Shown in pieces: positions 18,177-26,565 of a stretch of DNA of 64,000 nucleotides. Numbering within the stretch: position 1 is the first letter of the stretch; each line of letters begins with the position of its first letter. The DNA comes from Silvimonas terrae. GTDB taxonomy: Bacteria; Pseudomonadota; Gammaproteobacteria; Burkholderiales; Chitinibacteraceae. The position numbers were made by a program, and so were the translations under genes. The notes beneath the pieces are model-generated. The model searched no databases. It worked only from the letters and a program-made list of their open reading frames with translations, and was not told the DNA's origin. The stretch covers positions 176,603 through 240,602 of the forward strand of contig NZ_JACHHN010000005.1 of NCBI RefSeq assembly GCF_014202765.1. The letters are read 5' to 3'.

Positions 18177-19331
18177 ATGTTTGATTTTGATACGGTCATC
18201 AACCGTCGCGACAGCGACAGTACCAAGTGGCGCAAGTACGGCGAAGACGTTCTGCCGCTGTGGGTGGCGGATATGGACTTTGCCTCGCCACCCGCCATTA
18301 CCGAGGCCTTGCAGGCGCGCGTGGCCCATGGCGTGTTCGGCTATCCGGACCCGCAAGCCTCGCTGGTGCAGACGCTGGTCATGGCCATGCAGCGCGACTA
18401 CCACTGGCAGATTCAGCCAGACTGGCTGGTGCCGCTGCCAGGCTTGGTGGTGGGCCTGAATGTGGCCTGCCGGGCCACCGGCAGCCACGACGATCCGGTG
18501 CTGACCGCCACGCCGGTTTACCCGCCATTCATGAGTGCACCCGTGCTCTCGCAACGCCGCCTTGTGCGCGTTCCGATGCTGGAAGCCGATACGGCCGATG
18601 GCGCGCATTGGGCATGGGATATCGATCAACTGGTCAGCAGCCTGGGGCCGGGCAACAACACGCTGATGCTGTGCCACCCGCACAACCCGGTCGGCCGCGT
18701 CTGGCGCACTGAAGAGCTGCTGCAACTGGCCGCTGTGGCGCAGCGCCACGACATGATCGTGGTCAGCGATGAAATCCACTGCGATCTGATCCTGGACGCG
18801 GAACACAAACACGTGCCGTTTGCTGCGCTCTCTGAAGACGCTGCCCAGCGCAGCATTACGCTGATGGCACCCTCCAAGACCTACAACGTGCCGGGCCTGG
18901 GTTGTTCCTTTGCCATCATTCCCAACCCGGCGCTACGCAAGCGCTTTGCCGATGTCATGCGCGGCATCGTGCCGCATGTGAACATTTTCGGCTATGTAGC
19001 GTGCGAAGCCGCCTACCGTGATGGCGTGGCCTGGCGTGCCCAATTGCTGGACATTCTGCGGCGCAACCGTGATCTGGTGATGCAACAACTGGATGGCTAT
19101 CAAGGGCTGCGCGTGACCCGGCCAGAAGCCACGTACCTGGCCTGGGTAGATTGCCGGGCGACCGGCATCGAGGACCCAGCCGCGTTTTTTGAAGCAGCGG
19201 GTGTGGGTTTGTCCAGCGGGGCGGATTTTGGCCTCAAAGGCTTTGTCCGGCTGAACTTTGGTTGCGCGCTGGGCACCCTGCAAGAAGCCCTGCACCGCAT
19301 GCGCGAAGCCCTGGCCAATCGCGCCAGTTAG
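18177..19331 (+). CDS. PatB/MalY-type PLP C-S lyase or aminotransferase
   Basis: Fold-type I PLP enzyme of 384 residues from ATG 18177. The family start FDFDTVINRRDSDSTKWRKY and LPLWVADMDFASPPAI identify the MalY/PatB (cystathionine beta-lyase) group. The PLP lysine is in APSKTYNVPGLGCSFAI, and the cofactor motif is VVSDEIHCDL. The likely reaction is beta-elimination on cystathionine or cysteine conjugates. It lies 12 bases behind the DMT transporter. True aminotransferase activity is a less likely alternative. Confidence 0.87.
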   Translation: MFDFDTVINRRDSDSTKWRKYGEDVLPLWVADMDFASPPAITEALQARVAHGVFGYPDPQASLVQTLVMAMQRDYHWQIQPDWLVPLPGLVVGLNVACRATGSHDDPVLTATPVYPPFMSAPVLSQRRLVRVPMLEADTADGAHWAWDIDQLVSSLGPGNNTLMLCHPHNPVGRVWRTEELLQLAAVAQRHDMIVVSDEIHCDLILDAEHKHVPFAALSEDAAQRSITLMAPSKTYNVPGLGCSFAIIPNPALRKRFADVMRGIVPHVNIFGYVACEAAYRDGVAWRAQLLDILRRNRDLVMQQLDGYQGLRVTRPEATYLAWVDCRATGIEDPAAFFEAAGVGLSSGADFGLKGFVRLNFGCALGTLQEALHRMREALANRAS

Positions 19332-19406
19332 CCGGGATTGCCGCGTTTGCAGCCATGGGCCTGTGCACGCGGTAAGCTGCGGCGATCTGTGAAGAGGGGC
19401 GGGATC

Positions 19407-19985
19407 ATGGCCAAAACATCGGTGCAATATCAGTTTGCAGACATCGGGCAGAACCGGGAAAACTGGCAAGCCGCGCGCGAACGCCTGCAACGTTTCAACG
19501 ATCCTGCCACCTCTGATGCTGACCGTGCCGCGTTATTGCCGTTGCTGTTTGGCCAGGCCGAAGGCGCCAGCGTCACCCCACCGTTATTTGTTGCCGCCGG
19601 CCACAACGTACACCTGGGCAAGAAAGTGTTCGTCAACCTGGGCCTGACCATTTCTGGCAGCGCCCCGGTGATCATTGGCGACTACACCCTGATCGCGCCC
19701 TGGGTGCAAATCCACAGCACCACGCACCCCGTAGACCCGTGGGAACGCCAACAAGTGGCGTTCACAGCCAAACCGGTGACCATTGGCGAAAATGTCTGGA
19801 TCGGCGCGGGCGCCATTATTTGTCCTGGTGTGACGATAGGCGATCACGCCGTGATTGGCGCGGGGTCTGTGGTCACGCAAGACGTGCCCCGCTGCACGCT
19901 GGTGGCGGGTAACCCGGCCAGTGTGGTGAGGGCGCTGGATGAGCCGGATATGGCGACGATTTATCTGAAGCGGCAGGAAGGGTAA
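19407..19985 (+). CDS. hexapeptide-repeat O-acetyltransferase (Maa/NodL type)
   Basis: 192-residue acyltransferase with a left-handed beta-helix. Hexapeptide repeats run from VHLGKKVFVNLGLTI through VTIGENVWIGAGAIICPGV and IGDHAVIGAGSVVTQDVP, and the C-terminus is VAGNPASVVRAL. This is the maltose/galactoside O-acetyltransferase class. The catalytic histidine is probably that in IHSTTHPVDP. ATG 19407 follows GAGGGGCGGG; an upstream in-frame start at 19338 is unlikely. The acceptor sugar is unknown. Confidence 0.87.
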   Translation: MAKTSVQYQFADIGQNRENWQAARERLQRFNDPATSDADRAALLPLLFGQAEGASVTPPLFVAAGHNVHLGKKVFVNLGLTISGSAPVIIGDYTLIAPWVQIHSTTHPVDPWERQQVAFTAKPVTIGENVWIGAGAIICPGVTIGDHAVIGAGSVVTQDVPRCTLVAGNPASVVRALDEPDMATIYLKRQEG

Positions 19986-20011
19986 GGGGCGCAGCAAAAC
20001 AGGAAAGCGTT

Positions 20012-20586
20012 GTTAGCGCCTGCGGCGCGGGTTTTTTACATGTCGGGGGTAGCCCGATAGCCAGGCACTTTCTTTTGGGTCGCCAAAAGAAAGTGCCCAA
20101 AGAAAAGGCGACCCCTGCGACTGCGCCCGCTGCGCGGGTTCCCTGTGCTTCTCGCGAAGTCCGGCTGGCTCCAGCCCCGCTTCTACTGTCATCCGATGGG
20201 ATGATCAACTTTGTGGGGGTACCCCCAAGGGGCAGGAACTCGCTTCGCTCAAACACCCTTACGCCGAAACCCCGGACTTCGCTGCGATGCTCGGCGCAGT
20301 CAAGGGGACAACGGCCAAACCCGCTGGGCGCTAGCAGCCATGGTTTTCGTTGTTGCAGTTGGGGTTGTTTTTGACTTTCCTCCCCCATTAAAGCCCAGCG
20401 CCGAAGAAGGGAGGGAGACCTTAGGCTCCCGACTGACTGAGGGCAGCCCGGAGGGCCGCCAGGCTGGGGTCGCCTTTCTTTGGTTACTTTCTTTGGGGCC
20501 GCCGAGGTGGCGAAGCAAAGAAAGTGACGTGGGCCCGGCACCCCGGGTATCAAACGCTTTTCACACCTGTGCCGTCAGGCGCTAAC
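20012..20586. repeat. composite long inverted-repeat element, copy 4
   Basis: 575 bp from GTTAGCGCC to GGCGCTAAC. The left half carries module X (CTGTGCTTCTCGCGAAGTCC, AAACCCCGGACTTCGCTGCG) and the right half module Y inverted (CTTAGGCTCCCGACTGACTG). The left outer arm has its own variant (TCGGGGGTAGCCCGATAG); the right has the GGGCCCGGCACCCCGGG variant also seen in copy 1. The centre ends GTTGCAGTTGGGGTTGTTTT. With flanking repeats it fills the 895-base gap before msbA, where I find no gene. Confidence 0.85.
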
Positions 20587-20602
20587 ACTCAAACGCCACC
20601 AT

Positions 20603-20637
20603 GGTGGATTGTCGCTCTCGCTCCGAATCCACCCTAC
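20603..20637. repeat. REP-like palindrome, copy 4
   Basis: GGTGGATTGTCGCTCTCG, then CTCCGAATCCACCCTAC. It lies 16 bases beyond the right end of composite element 4, so again the two repeat types are neighbours. A dRS3-like remnant (CTGGATTCCGGCTCAAGGCC...GTGACGAC) follows at 20729-20757. Confidence 0.8.
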
Positions 20638-20880
20638 GAACTGCAACAACATTATCCAGGCCAGTCTCCCCGGATTCTCGCTGCCGCTTCATCCGGGCTA
20701 CATCGTGGCATCTGCCAATGCCGCTACTGGATTCCGGCTCAAGGCCGCAGTGACGACCTGGTTTGCAAATCGCCACGGTAAGTCGCGCCTAACGCGAATA
20801 CCGCGCCAACGGCGCGTTTTACCCCCCGCTAATCCCCACCCCGTTTATAATCAGCGTTTTGCGCCAGACAAGCCACCTGC

Positions 20881-22656
20881 ATGAGCAATCGCACCACCAG
20901 CCGTACCCTCTATTTCCGCATCCTGCAGCAGATCAAGCCCTACTGGGGCATGGTCGTGATGTCCATGGTGGGCCTTGCCGTTTCTGCTGGCGTCGACGCC
21001 GCCCTGACGCGCCTGTTGCAGCCGCTGGTGGACCATAACCTGCGCGCCGACTCGCTGGCTCGCCGGGATGCCTGGATTCTGCCGGCCATCATTCTGGGCA
21101 TGGCCGTGCTGCGGCTGGTATCCAATTTCTCCAGCGACTACGCCAGCGCGTGGTTGTCCTCCCGGGTGATGCATGACCTGCGCGAAAGCATGTTCGCCCG
21201 CTTTATGCAGTTGCCGGTCAAGTTCTTCGACAAGTCTTCCGTCGGCGTACTGGTCTCCCGCGTGACGTATGACGTCAACCAGATCATGGAGGCCGGTGTA
21301 CAGGTGCTGACCGTGCTGGTGCGAGACTCCATGCTGGCTGTGTTTCTGCTGGGCGTCATGCTGTATACCGACTGGAAGCTCACCCTGTTGTGCGTGATAT
21401 TGCTGCCGGGCGTTGCGTTGTCGATCCGTATTGTGGGCAAGCGCCAGCGCAAGTTGTCGCGTGCAACCCAGTCTTCCATGGGGGAGATGACCAGCATTCT
21501 GGATGAGTCGATCTCCGGCCAGCGCATCGTCAAGGTGTTTGGCGGTGGCAAATACGAGATCGGCCGCTTTTTCACGGTGAACAACCGGGTGCGCTCGCTG
21601 GCGGTAAAGCGTGCGGCCACATCCAGTACCAACTCGGGCCTGATCATGTTTTTGATCGGGATCACGCTGGCGGCCATCATTTACTACGCCAGCCTGCGCG
21701 CGCAGGCCGGGGTGCTGACGGCGGGCTCGTTCGTGTCCTTCATGGTCGCCATGATGGCGTTGCAAACCCCGATCAAGAACATCACCAAGATCAACGAAAG
21801 CCTGCACCGTGGCCTTGCTGCCGCCGAGTCTGTGTTTGCCGTGCTGGATGAAGAACCCGAAACCGATGCCGGCGCGCAAGCGCTGGATCGGGCGCGGGGC
21901 GAACTTGATATTGAAGATCTGGTGTTCCAGTACAACGATGAAAATCGCCCGGCGCTCGATCACGTCTCGCTGACGGTGGCGCCGGGGGAATCCGTGGCGC
22001 TGGTGGGTAGTTCCGGCAGTGGCAAGACCACGCTGGCGAACCTGTTGCCGCGTTTTTACGACCCTACCAGTGGCAGTATCAAGCTCGATGGCGTAAAGCT
22101 GTCTGACTACAAGCTGCTGGATTTGCGCCGGCAATTTGCCATGGTCAGCCAGGACGTCGTGCTGTTTAACGACACCGTGGCCGCCAACATTGCCTACGGT
22201 GATGCCAATCCCTCGCGCGAGCGGGTGCTGGCTGCCGCCGAAGCCGCGTTTGCGCGGGATTTCGTGGAAGCCATGCCGGAAGGCTTTGACAGCATTCTGG
22301 GCGAAAACGGCGTGCGCCTGTCCGGCGGTCAGCGCCAGCGGCTGGCCATTGCCCGCGCCATTTACAAAGATGCCCCCATCCTGATCCTGGATGAAGCGAC
22401 CAGCGCGCTGGATACCGAGTCCGAGCGCAAAGTGCAGGCCGCGCTGGAAAACCTGATGAAGAACCGCACCACCATCGTCATCGCACACCGGCTTTCCACC
22501 ATCGAAAACGTCGACCGCATTGTGGTCATGCAGCACGGCAAGATCATTGAATCTGGCCACCATAGTGAGCTGATCACCAAGGGCGGCCAATACACGCACA
22601 TGCACGCGGCGCAGTTTGCCGGCGATGAGTCTTCGCACTCGCCAGCGCAACCCTGA
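20881..22656 (+). CDS. msbA: lipid A export ATP-binding/permease MsbA
   Basis: Homodimeric ABC exporter flipping lipid A-core across the inner membrane. The 591-residue protein has six membrane segments in the first ~320 residues. The C-terminal ABC domain has Walker A GSSGSGKTT (about 377-385), signature LSGGQRQRLAIARAI, Walker B ILILDEATSALD and the His switch in IVIAHRLSTI. Length and order fit MsbA, and the presence of waaA and waaC in the window shows that lipopolysaccharide is made. A generic multidrug exporter is the alternative, but the fit to MsbA is better. metX follows 33 bases later. Confidence 0.93.
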   Translation: MSNRTTSRTLYFRILQQIKPYWGMVVMSMVGLAVSAGVDAALTRLLQPLVDHNLRADSLARRDAWILPAIILGMAVLRLVSNFSSDYASAWLSSRVMHDLRESMFARFMQLPVKFFDKSSVGVLVSRVTYDVNQIMEAGVQVLTVLVRDSMLAVFLLGVMLYTDWKLTLLCVILLPGVALSIRIVGKRQRKLSRATQSSMGEMTSILDESISGQRIVKVFGGGKYEIGRFFTVNNRVRSLAVKRAATSSTNSGLIMFLIGITLAAIIYYASLRAQAGVLTAGSFVSFMVAMMALQTPIKNITKINESLHRGLAAAESVFAVLDEEPETDAGAQALDRARGELDIEDLVFQYNDENRPALDHVSLTVAPGESVALVGSSGSGKTTLANLLPRFYDPTSGSIKLDGVKLSDYKLLDLRRQFAMVSQDVVLFNDTVAANIAYGDANPSRERVLAAAEAAFARDFVEAMPEGFDSILGENGVRLSGGQRQRLAIARAIYKDAPILILDEATSALDTESERKVQAALENLMKNRTTIVIAHRLSTIENVDRIVVMQHGKIIESGHHSELITKGGQYTHMHAAQFAGDESSHSPAQP

Positions 22657-22689
22657 ACGCCTTGCACAACACCAGCAACAGGACCGACC

Positions 22690-23829
22690 ATGACCAACCC
22701 GTCAAGCGTAGGGATCGTCACCGCCCAGAAGGCCGTGTTCGATCAGCCCATCGCCTTGTCGAGCGGTGTGACCTTGCCGCGCTACGAGCTGATGTATGAA
22801 ACCTACGGCACGCTCAACGAGAACCGCTCCAACGCCATCCTGATCTGCCACGCGCTGTCGGGCCACCACCATGTGGCCGGGCGTTACGAGGAAACGGACA
22901 AGAACCCAGGCTGGTGGGACAACATGATCGGGCCGGGCAAGCCCATCGATACCAACCGCTTCTTTGTCATTGGCCTGAACAACCTGGGTGGTTGTCATGG
23001 TTCGACCGGGCCGTCATCTATCGATCCGGAAACCGGCACGCCGTATGGTTCGCGGTTTCCGCTGGTGCTGGTGCGCGACTGGGTAGAAACCCAGGCACGC
23101 CTGGCCGACATGCTGGGCATTCACCAGTTTGCGGCGGTCATTGGCGGTAGCCTGGGCGGCATGCAGGCGCTGCGTTGGACCATCACCTACCCGCAGCGGG
23201 TGCGTCACGCGCTGGTGATTGCCTCTGCGCCCAAGCTCACGGCGCAGAATATTGCGTTTAATGACGTGGCCCGTCAGGCCATTCTGACCGATCCGGATTT
23301 TCATGGCGGCGACTTCTACGCCCACAACACCGTACCGCGCCGTGGCCTGCGCCTGGCGCGCATGCTGGGTCATATCACCTACCTGTCCGACGACGGCATG
23401 GGCGAGAAATTCGGCCGTCTGCTGCGCAGCGGCGAGTACCGCTACAGCTACGAGGTCGAGTTTGAGATCGAATCCTACCTGCGCTACCAGGGCGACAAGT
23501 TCTCGGACATGTTCGACGCCAACACCTATCTGTTGATGACCAAGGCGCTGGATTATTTTGATCCGGCCCGCCATTACGGTGGCAATCTGGCCGTGGCGCT
23601 GAAAGACGCGCTGGCCAAATTCCTGGTGATCTCCTTTACCAGCGACTGGCGCTTTGCGCCGGAACGCTCGCGCGAAATCGTCAAAGCCCTGCTGGATGCC
23701 AGAAAGCACGTCAGCTACGCCGAAATTGAATCGGCCCACGGCCACGATGCCTTCCTGATGGAAGACGCGCCGTATCACAACATCATGCGGGCCTATATGA
23801 ACCGTGTGGCTGCGGAGGTGAGCGCATGA
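22690..23829 (+). CDS. metX: homoserine O-acyltransferase MetX
   Basis: Alpha/beta-hydrolase-fold enzyme of 379 residues that acylates homoserine, the first committed step of methionine synthesis. The motif [10 protein letters not shown] holds the nucleophilic serine, [14 protein letters not shown] lines the pocket, and [10 protein letters not shown] near the end holds the catalytic histidine. Whether acetyl- or succinyl-CoA is used cannot be read safely; betaproteobacterial MetX proteins next to MetW are often succinyl-transferring. The stop overlaps the metW start by four bases. Confidence 0.94.
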   Translation: MTNPSSVGIVTAQKAVFDQPIALSSGVTLPRYELMYETYGTLNENRSNAILICHALSGHHHVAGRYEETDKNPGWWDNMIGPGKPIDTNRFFVIGLNNLGGCHGSTGPSSIDPETGTPYGSRFPLVLVRDWVETQARLADMLGIHQFAAVIGGSLGGMQALRWTITYPQRVRHALVIASAPKLTAQNIAFNDVARQAILTDPDFHGGDFYAHNTVPRRGLRLARMLGHITYLSDDGMGEKFGRLLRSGEYRYSYEVEFEIESYLRYQGDKFSDMFDANTYLLMTKALDYFDPARHYGGNLAVALKDALAKFLVISFTSDWRFAPERSREIVKALLDARKHVSYAEIESAHGHDAFLMEDAPYHNIMRAYMNRVAAEVSA

Positions 23830-24419
23830 ACAACCTGACTTTGCGCCCCGACCTGCGCAATGTGGCGGACTGGATTGACCCGAATGCCAGCGTACTCGAT
23901 CTGGGTTGCGGCGATGGCTCTTTGCTCTCCTGGCTGTCCAGCCACAAGCGCGTGCAGGGCTATGGCGTGGAAATCGACGTTGATAGCGTCACCGCCTGCG
24001 TCGAGAAAAACGTCGACGTGATCCAGACCGATCTGGAAAGCGGCCTGGGCACGTTCGAGGACAACACGTTTGACTACGTGGTGCTGTCGCTGACCATTCA
24101 GGCCATGCACAACATCGAGAACATCCTTGTTGAGATGTTGCGTGTGGGCCGCACTGGCATCGTCACCTTCCCCAACTTTGGCTACTGGGAAAACCGCTGG
24201 CAACTGGCGCTGGGCCGCATGCCGGTGTCGGAAACCATCCCCTACCAGTGGTACAACACGCCCAATATTCACCTGTGCACCATCTATGACTTTGGCGTGC
24301 TGCTGAACAAGCTGGGCATGAAGGCCACCGGCCAGGTGGTGATGCATCAAGACCAGAAAGTCTTGTTCCTGCCCAATCTGCGCGGCAGCCTGGCGCTGAT
24401 GCGCTTTGACAAAGCCTGA
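23826..24419 (+). CDS. metW: methionine biosynthesis protein MetW
   Basis: 197-residue SAM-methyltransferase-fold protein that accompanies MetX and is needed for or assists homoserine acylation in several proteobacteria. Motif I is [15 protein letters not shown] near residue 20. The MetW-typical stretch is [20 protein letters not shown], followed by [23 protein letters not shown] overlap with metX indicates tight coupling. A good terminator follows at 24446-24472. Confidence 0.94.
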   Translation: MNNLTLRPDLRNVADWIDPNASVLDLGCGDGSLLSWLSSHKRVQGYGVEIDVDSVTACVEKNVDVIQTDLESGLGTFEDNTFDYVVLSLTIQAMHNIENILVEMLRVGRTGIVTFPNFGYWENRWQLALGRMPVSETIPYQWYNTPNIHLCTIYDFGVLLNKLGMKATGQVVMHQDQKVLFLPNLRGSLALMRFDKA

Positions 24420-24445
24420 TTGCCGGAATGGCGATGCGGACGGGC

Positions 24446-24472
24446 AAAAGGGTCGCTGAGGCGGCCCTTTTT
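24446..24472 (+). terminator. rho-independent terminator after metXW
   Basis: AAAAGGGTCGC and GCGGCCCTTTT pair (one T-G wobble) around TGAG, followed by further T. It lies 27 bases after metW. Confidence 0.85.
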
Positions 24473-24598
24473 CAGGTCTGGCCGCAACGTTATCCCGGCC
24501 AGATGTGATGTTTGTCGTCTGTCCAGTGTTTACCCGGTTCGCCCGTCACATCTCACGGGGTATCATGGCCCAATAAAATCCAGTCAACGGAATGTGCC

Positions 24599-25591
24599 AT
24601 GTCCTCCCAAACCATACGCTTTGGCGTGATCGGAACCGGCGGGATTGCCCGTCGTTTTGCCGACGGCCTGCAATACGTACCTGATGCCAAACTGGTGCAG
24701 GTCTGGAATCACACCGCCGACAAGGCGGCTGCCTTTGCCAAAGACTTTGGCGCTACGGCGGCATCTTCACTCGAATCCCTGCTGGCCAGCGATATCGACG
24801 CCGTCTACATTGCCACCCCGCACAATAGCCATGCCCAGTATTGTCTGGCCGCACTCGCCGCTGGCAAGGCCGTGCTCTGTGAAAAACCTGCGGCGATCAG
24901 CCTGGGCGAACTGGAAGCGGTGCTGGCGCAAGCCGCCGTGAGCGACAAGCTCTTCATGGAGGCCATGAAGCCGCCGTTCTACCCGCTGTACCGCAAACTG
25001 CGGGAGACACTGCAGCAAGACCCGATCGGCCAGATCCGCTTTACCCGCGCCGGCTTTGCCATTCCCGATGCCCAATCCGGTGGCCGCCTGTATGACCCGG
25101 CGCTGGCCGGCGGCGGTTTGCTGGATATCGGCGTGTACGGCGTGTTTCTGGCCGTGGACTGGCTGGGCGCAGCGCAGAACGTACAAGTGCAGGGCACGGT
25201 GGAAGGCGGCGTGGATACCTTTGCCAGCATCAACAGCCGTCACCGCAACGGGTTCTCGCACGTGTATTGCGGTTTGGGCGTGGGTGGCGCGGGCGATGCC
25301 ATGATCAGCGGCACCGGCGGCCACGTCGTCATTCACGAAAAATGGTGGCACCCGGAACGGGCCACCATTGTGTATGCCGATGGCCGCAAAGTGGAACTGC
25401 ATGAACCCGCGGAAGGTGGCGGTCTGAACTATGAGGCTGCGCACTTTTGCGAACTACTGCGCGACGGCAAGCGCCAGAGCCCGATCATGTCGCACGAAAC
25501 TTCACGCGGCATGATTCGCCTGCTGGATCATGCACGCGCTGACCTTGGCGTGGTTTACCCGTGCGAACGGGGCATTATCGGTTCGATCTGA
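24599..25591 (+). CDS. Gfo/Idh/MocA-family oxidoreductase
   Basis: NAD(P)-dependent dehydrogenase of 330 residues from ATG 24599. The N-terminal Rossmann motif is GVIGTGGIARRFADGL. The conserved CEKPAAISLGELEAVL carries the catalytic lysine of the EKP motif. The C-terminal part is the typical alpha/beta domain (GGGLLDIGVYGVFLA). Relatives act on dihydrodiols, sugars or inositols; the substrate cannot be assigned. An upstream in-frame start at 24512 is unlikely. Its last 17 bases overlap the 3' end of the convergent phosphatase gene. Confidence 0.87.
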   Translation: MSSQTIRFGVIGTGGIARRFADGLQYVPDAKLVQVWNHTADKAAAFAKDFGATAASSLESLLASDIDAVYIATPHNSHAQYCLAALAAGKAVLCEKPAAISLGELEAVLAQAAVSDKLFMEAMKPPFYPLYRKLRETLQQDPIGQIRFTRAGFAIPDAQSGGRLYDPALAGGGLLDIGVYGVFLAVDWLGAAQNVQVQGTVEGGVDTFASINSRHRNGFSHVYCGLGVGGAGDAMISGTGGHVVIHEKWWHPERATIVYADGRKVELHEPAEGGGLNYEAAHFCELLRDGKRQSPIMSHETSRGMIRLLDHARADLGVVYPCERGIIGSI

Positions 25592-26372
25592 CCCAGTCGC
25601 GCCACGGGCCGAACAGGGCTGCGGTGCGTGCGGCAATGGCCGAGCGTGCCATCACCCGGTCGGCCCAGTAATCATCCAGATTGAGTGTGGCCAACTGGCA
25701 GCCGGCTTCTTCGGCAATCAGTGCGCCGGCGGCGTAATCCCACAGCTTTTGCGAGCCGTGCAACATGATGTCGACCCGGCCCGCCGCCAGGAAACACCAG
25801 TCTATGGTGGACGCGCCAAAGTTGCGCAGGCTGGCAAACGGCGCCACGGACACCACCCGGTTGGGCAGGCGACCGGTGAGGTGTTTGGTCTCGACAATGG
25901 CCACGCCATCGCCCGTCTGGATATCCGGCGCAATCAACGGCAAGGGCTCGCCATTGCACCAGGCGCCCTGGCCGGCCGCTGCGTAATAGCATTCATCCAG
26001 CACGGGCAGGTAAACCACCCCCAGTGCAGAACGGCCGTGGCGCATCAGCGCAATGGAAATGGCAAAGTACGGCAAGCCGTGAATAAAGTTTGTCGTGCCA
26101 TCAATGGGGTCGACAATCCATAGGCCTTCCGGGTTGTCTTCCAGCAGCTTGAGCTGCTCTGCCGTGGTCATTTCTTCACCCAGCACCGGGCAATCCACGA
26201 TCTGCGGCAGGGCCTGGACCAGCGCCGCCTGACTGGCCAGATCGGCCTCGGTAAACGTGCTGCCGTCCTGTTTGCGCCCGCTGGCTACTTTCAGAAAACG
26301 CGGCATGACCTCGCGCGCGGCAACGTCGCGGGCAAGGTCACAGATTCGGGTCAGCAGTTCCAGGTCAGACAC
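25575..26372 (-). CDS. inositol monophosphatase-family phosphatase
   Basis: Mg-dependent, lithium-sensitive-type phosphatase of 265 residues. The metal-binding motif is WIVDPIDGTTNFIHGLP (about residues 84-100), with the earlier GEEM glutamate pair and the C-terminal motif WDYAAGALIAEEAGC. This could be an inositol-1-phosphatase (SuhB-like) or a 3'(2'),5'-bisphosphate nucleotidase (CysQ-like); the sequence does not decide. The start is GTG with GGAG seven bases upstream. It is convergent with the oxidoreductase, sharing 17 bases at the ends. Confidence 0.87.
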   Translation of the reverse strand: MSDLELLTRICDLARDVAAREVMPRFLKVASGRKQDGSTFTEADLASQAALVQALPQIVDCPVLGEEMTTAEQLKLLEDNPEGLWIVDPIDGTTNFIHGLPYFAISIALMRHGRSALGVVYLPVLDECYYAAAGQGAWCNGEPLPLIAPDIQTGDGVAIVETKHLTGRLPNRVVSVAPFASLRNFGASTIDWCFLAAGRVDIMLHGSQKLWDYAAGALIAEEAGCQLATLNLDDYWADRVMARSAIAARTAALFGPWRDWVRSNR

Positions 26373-26512
26373 AGGGCACTCCGGCTTGGGTGTGGCTCAG
26401 GGTTCGATTGTATGCGAGCTCTTGAGAATGTACTGTCGGAATTTGCCGCACCGCAATACTGGTTTTCCACGCAGGCTGCGTTTTGTCATGCTCATCACTG
26501 ACAACGCCCAAT

Positions 26513-26541
26513 AAAAAACGACCCGCCGGAGCGGGTCGTTT
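26513..26541 (-). terminator. rho-independent terminator after phosphoketolase
   Basis: AACGACCCGC and GCGGGTCGTT around CGGA. The adjoining A run gives a T tract for leftward transcripts leaving the phosphoketolase gene 25 bases upstream. Confidence 0.88.
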
Positions 26542-26565
26542 ATGTGGCGAATCAAGCCTTGCGGC

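Noticed and set aside
19873-20553. 226-codon leftward frame overlapping the acetyltransferase end and element 4
   Set aside because: It crosses a repeat element and the antisense of a clear gene; the composition fits neither.
1845-20586. Resemblance of element ends to integron attC sites
   Set aside because: GTTAGCG and CGCTAAC resemble core sites superficially, but attC sites run from RYYYAAC to GTTRRRY, the reverse of this arrangement. The third base pattern also fails, and no cassette genes or integron integrase are present.
20851-22650. 599-codon leftward frame opposite msbA
   Set aside because: High-GC antisense frame: His/Gln/Arg-rich with no domain, wholly opposite a well-supported ABC exporter.
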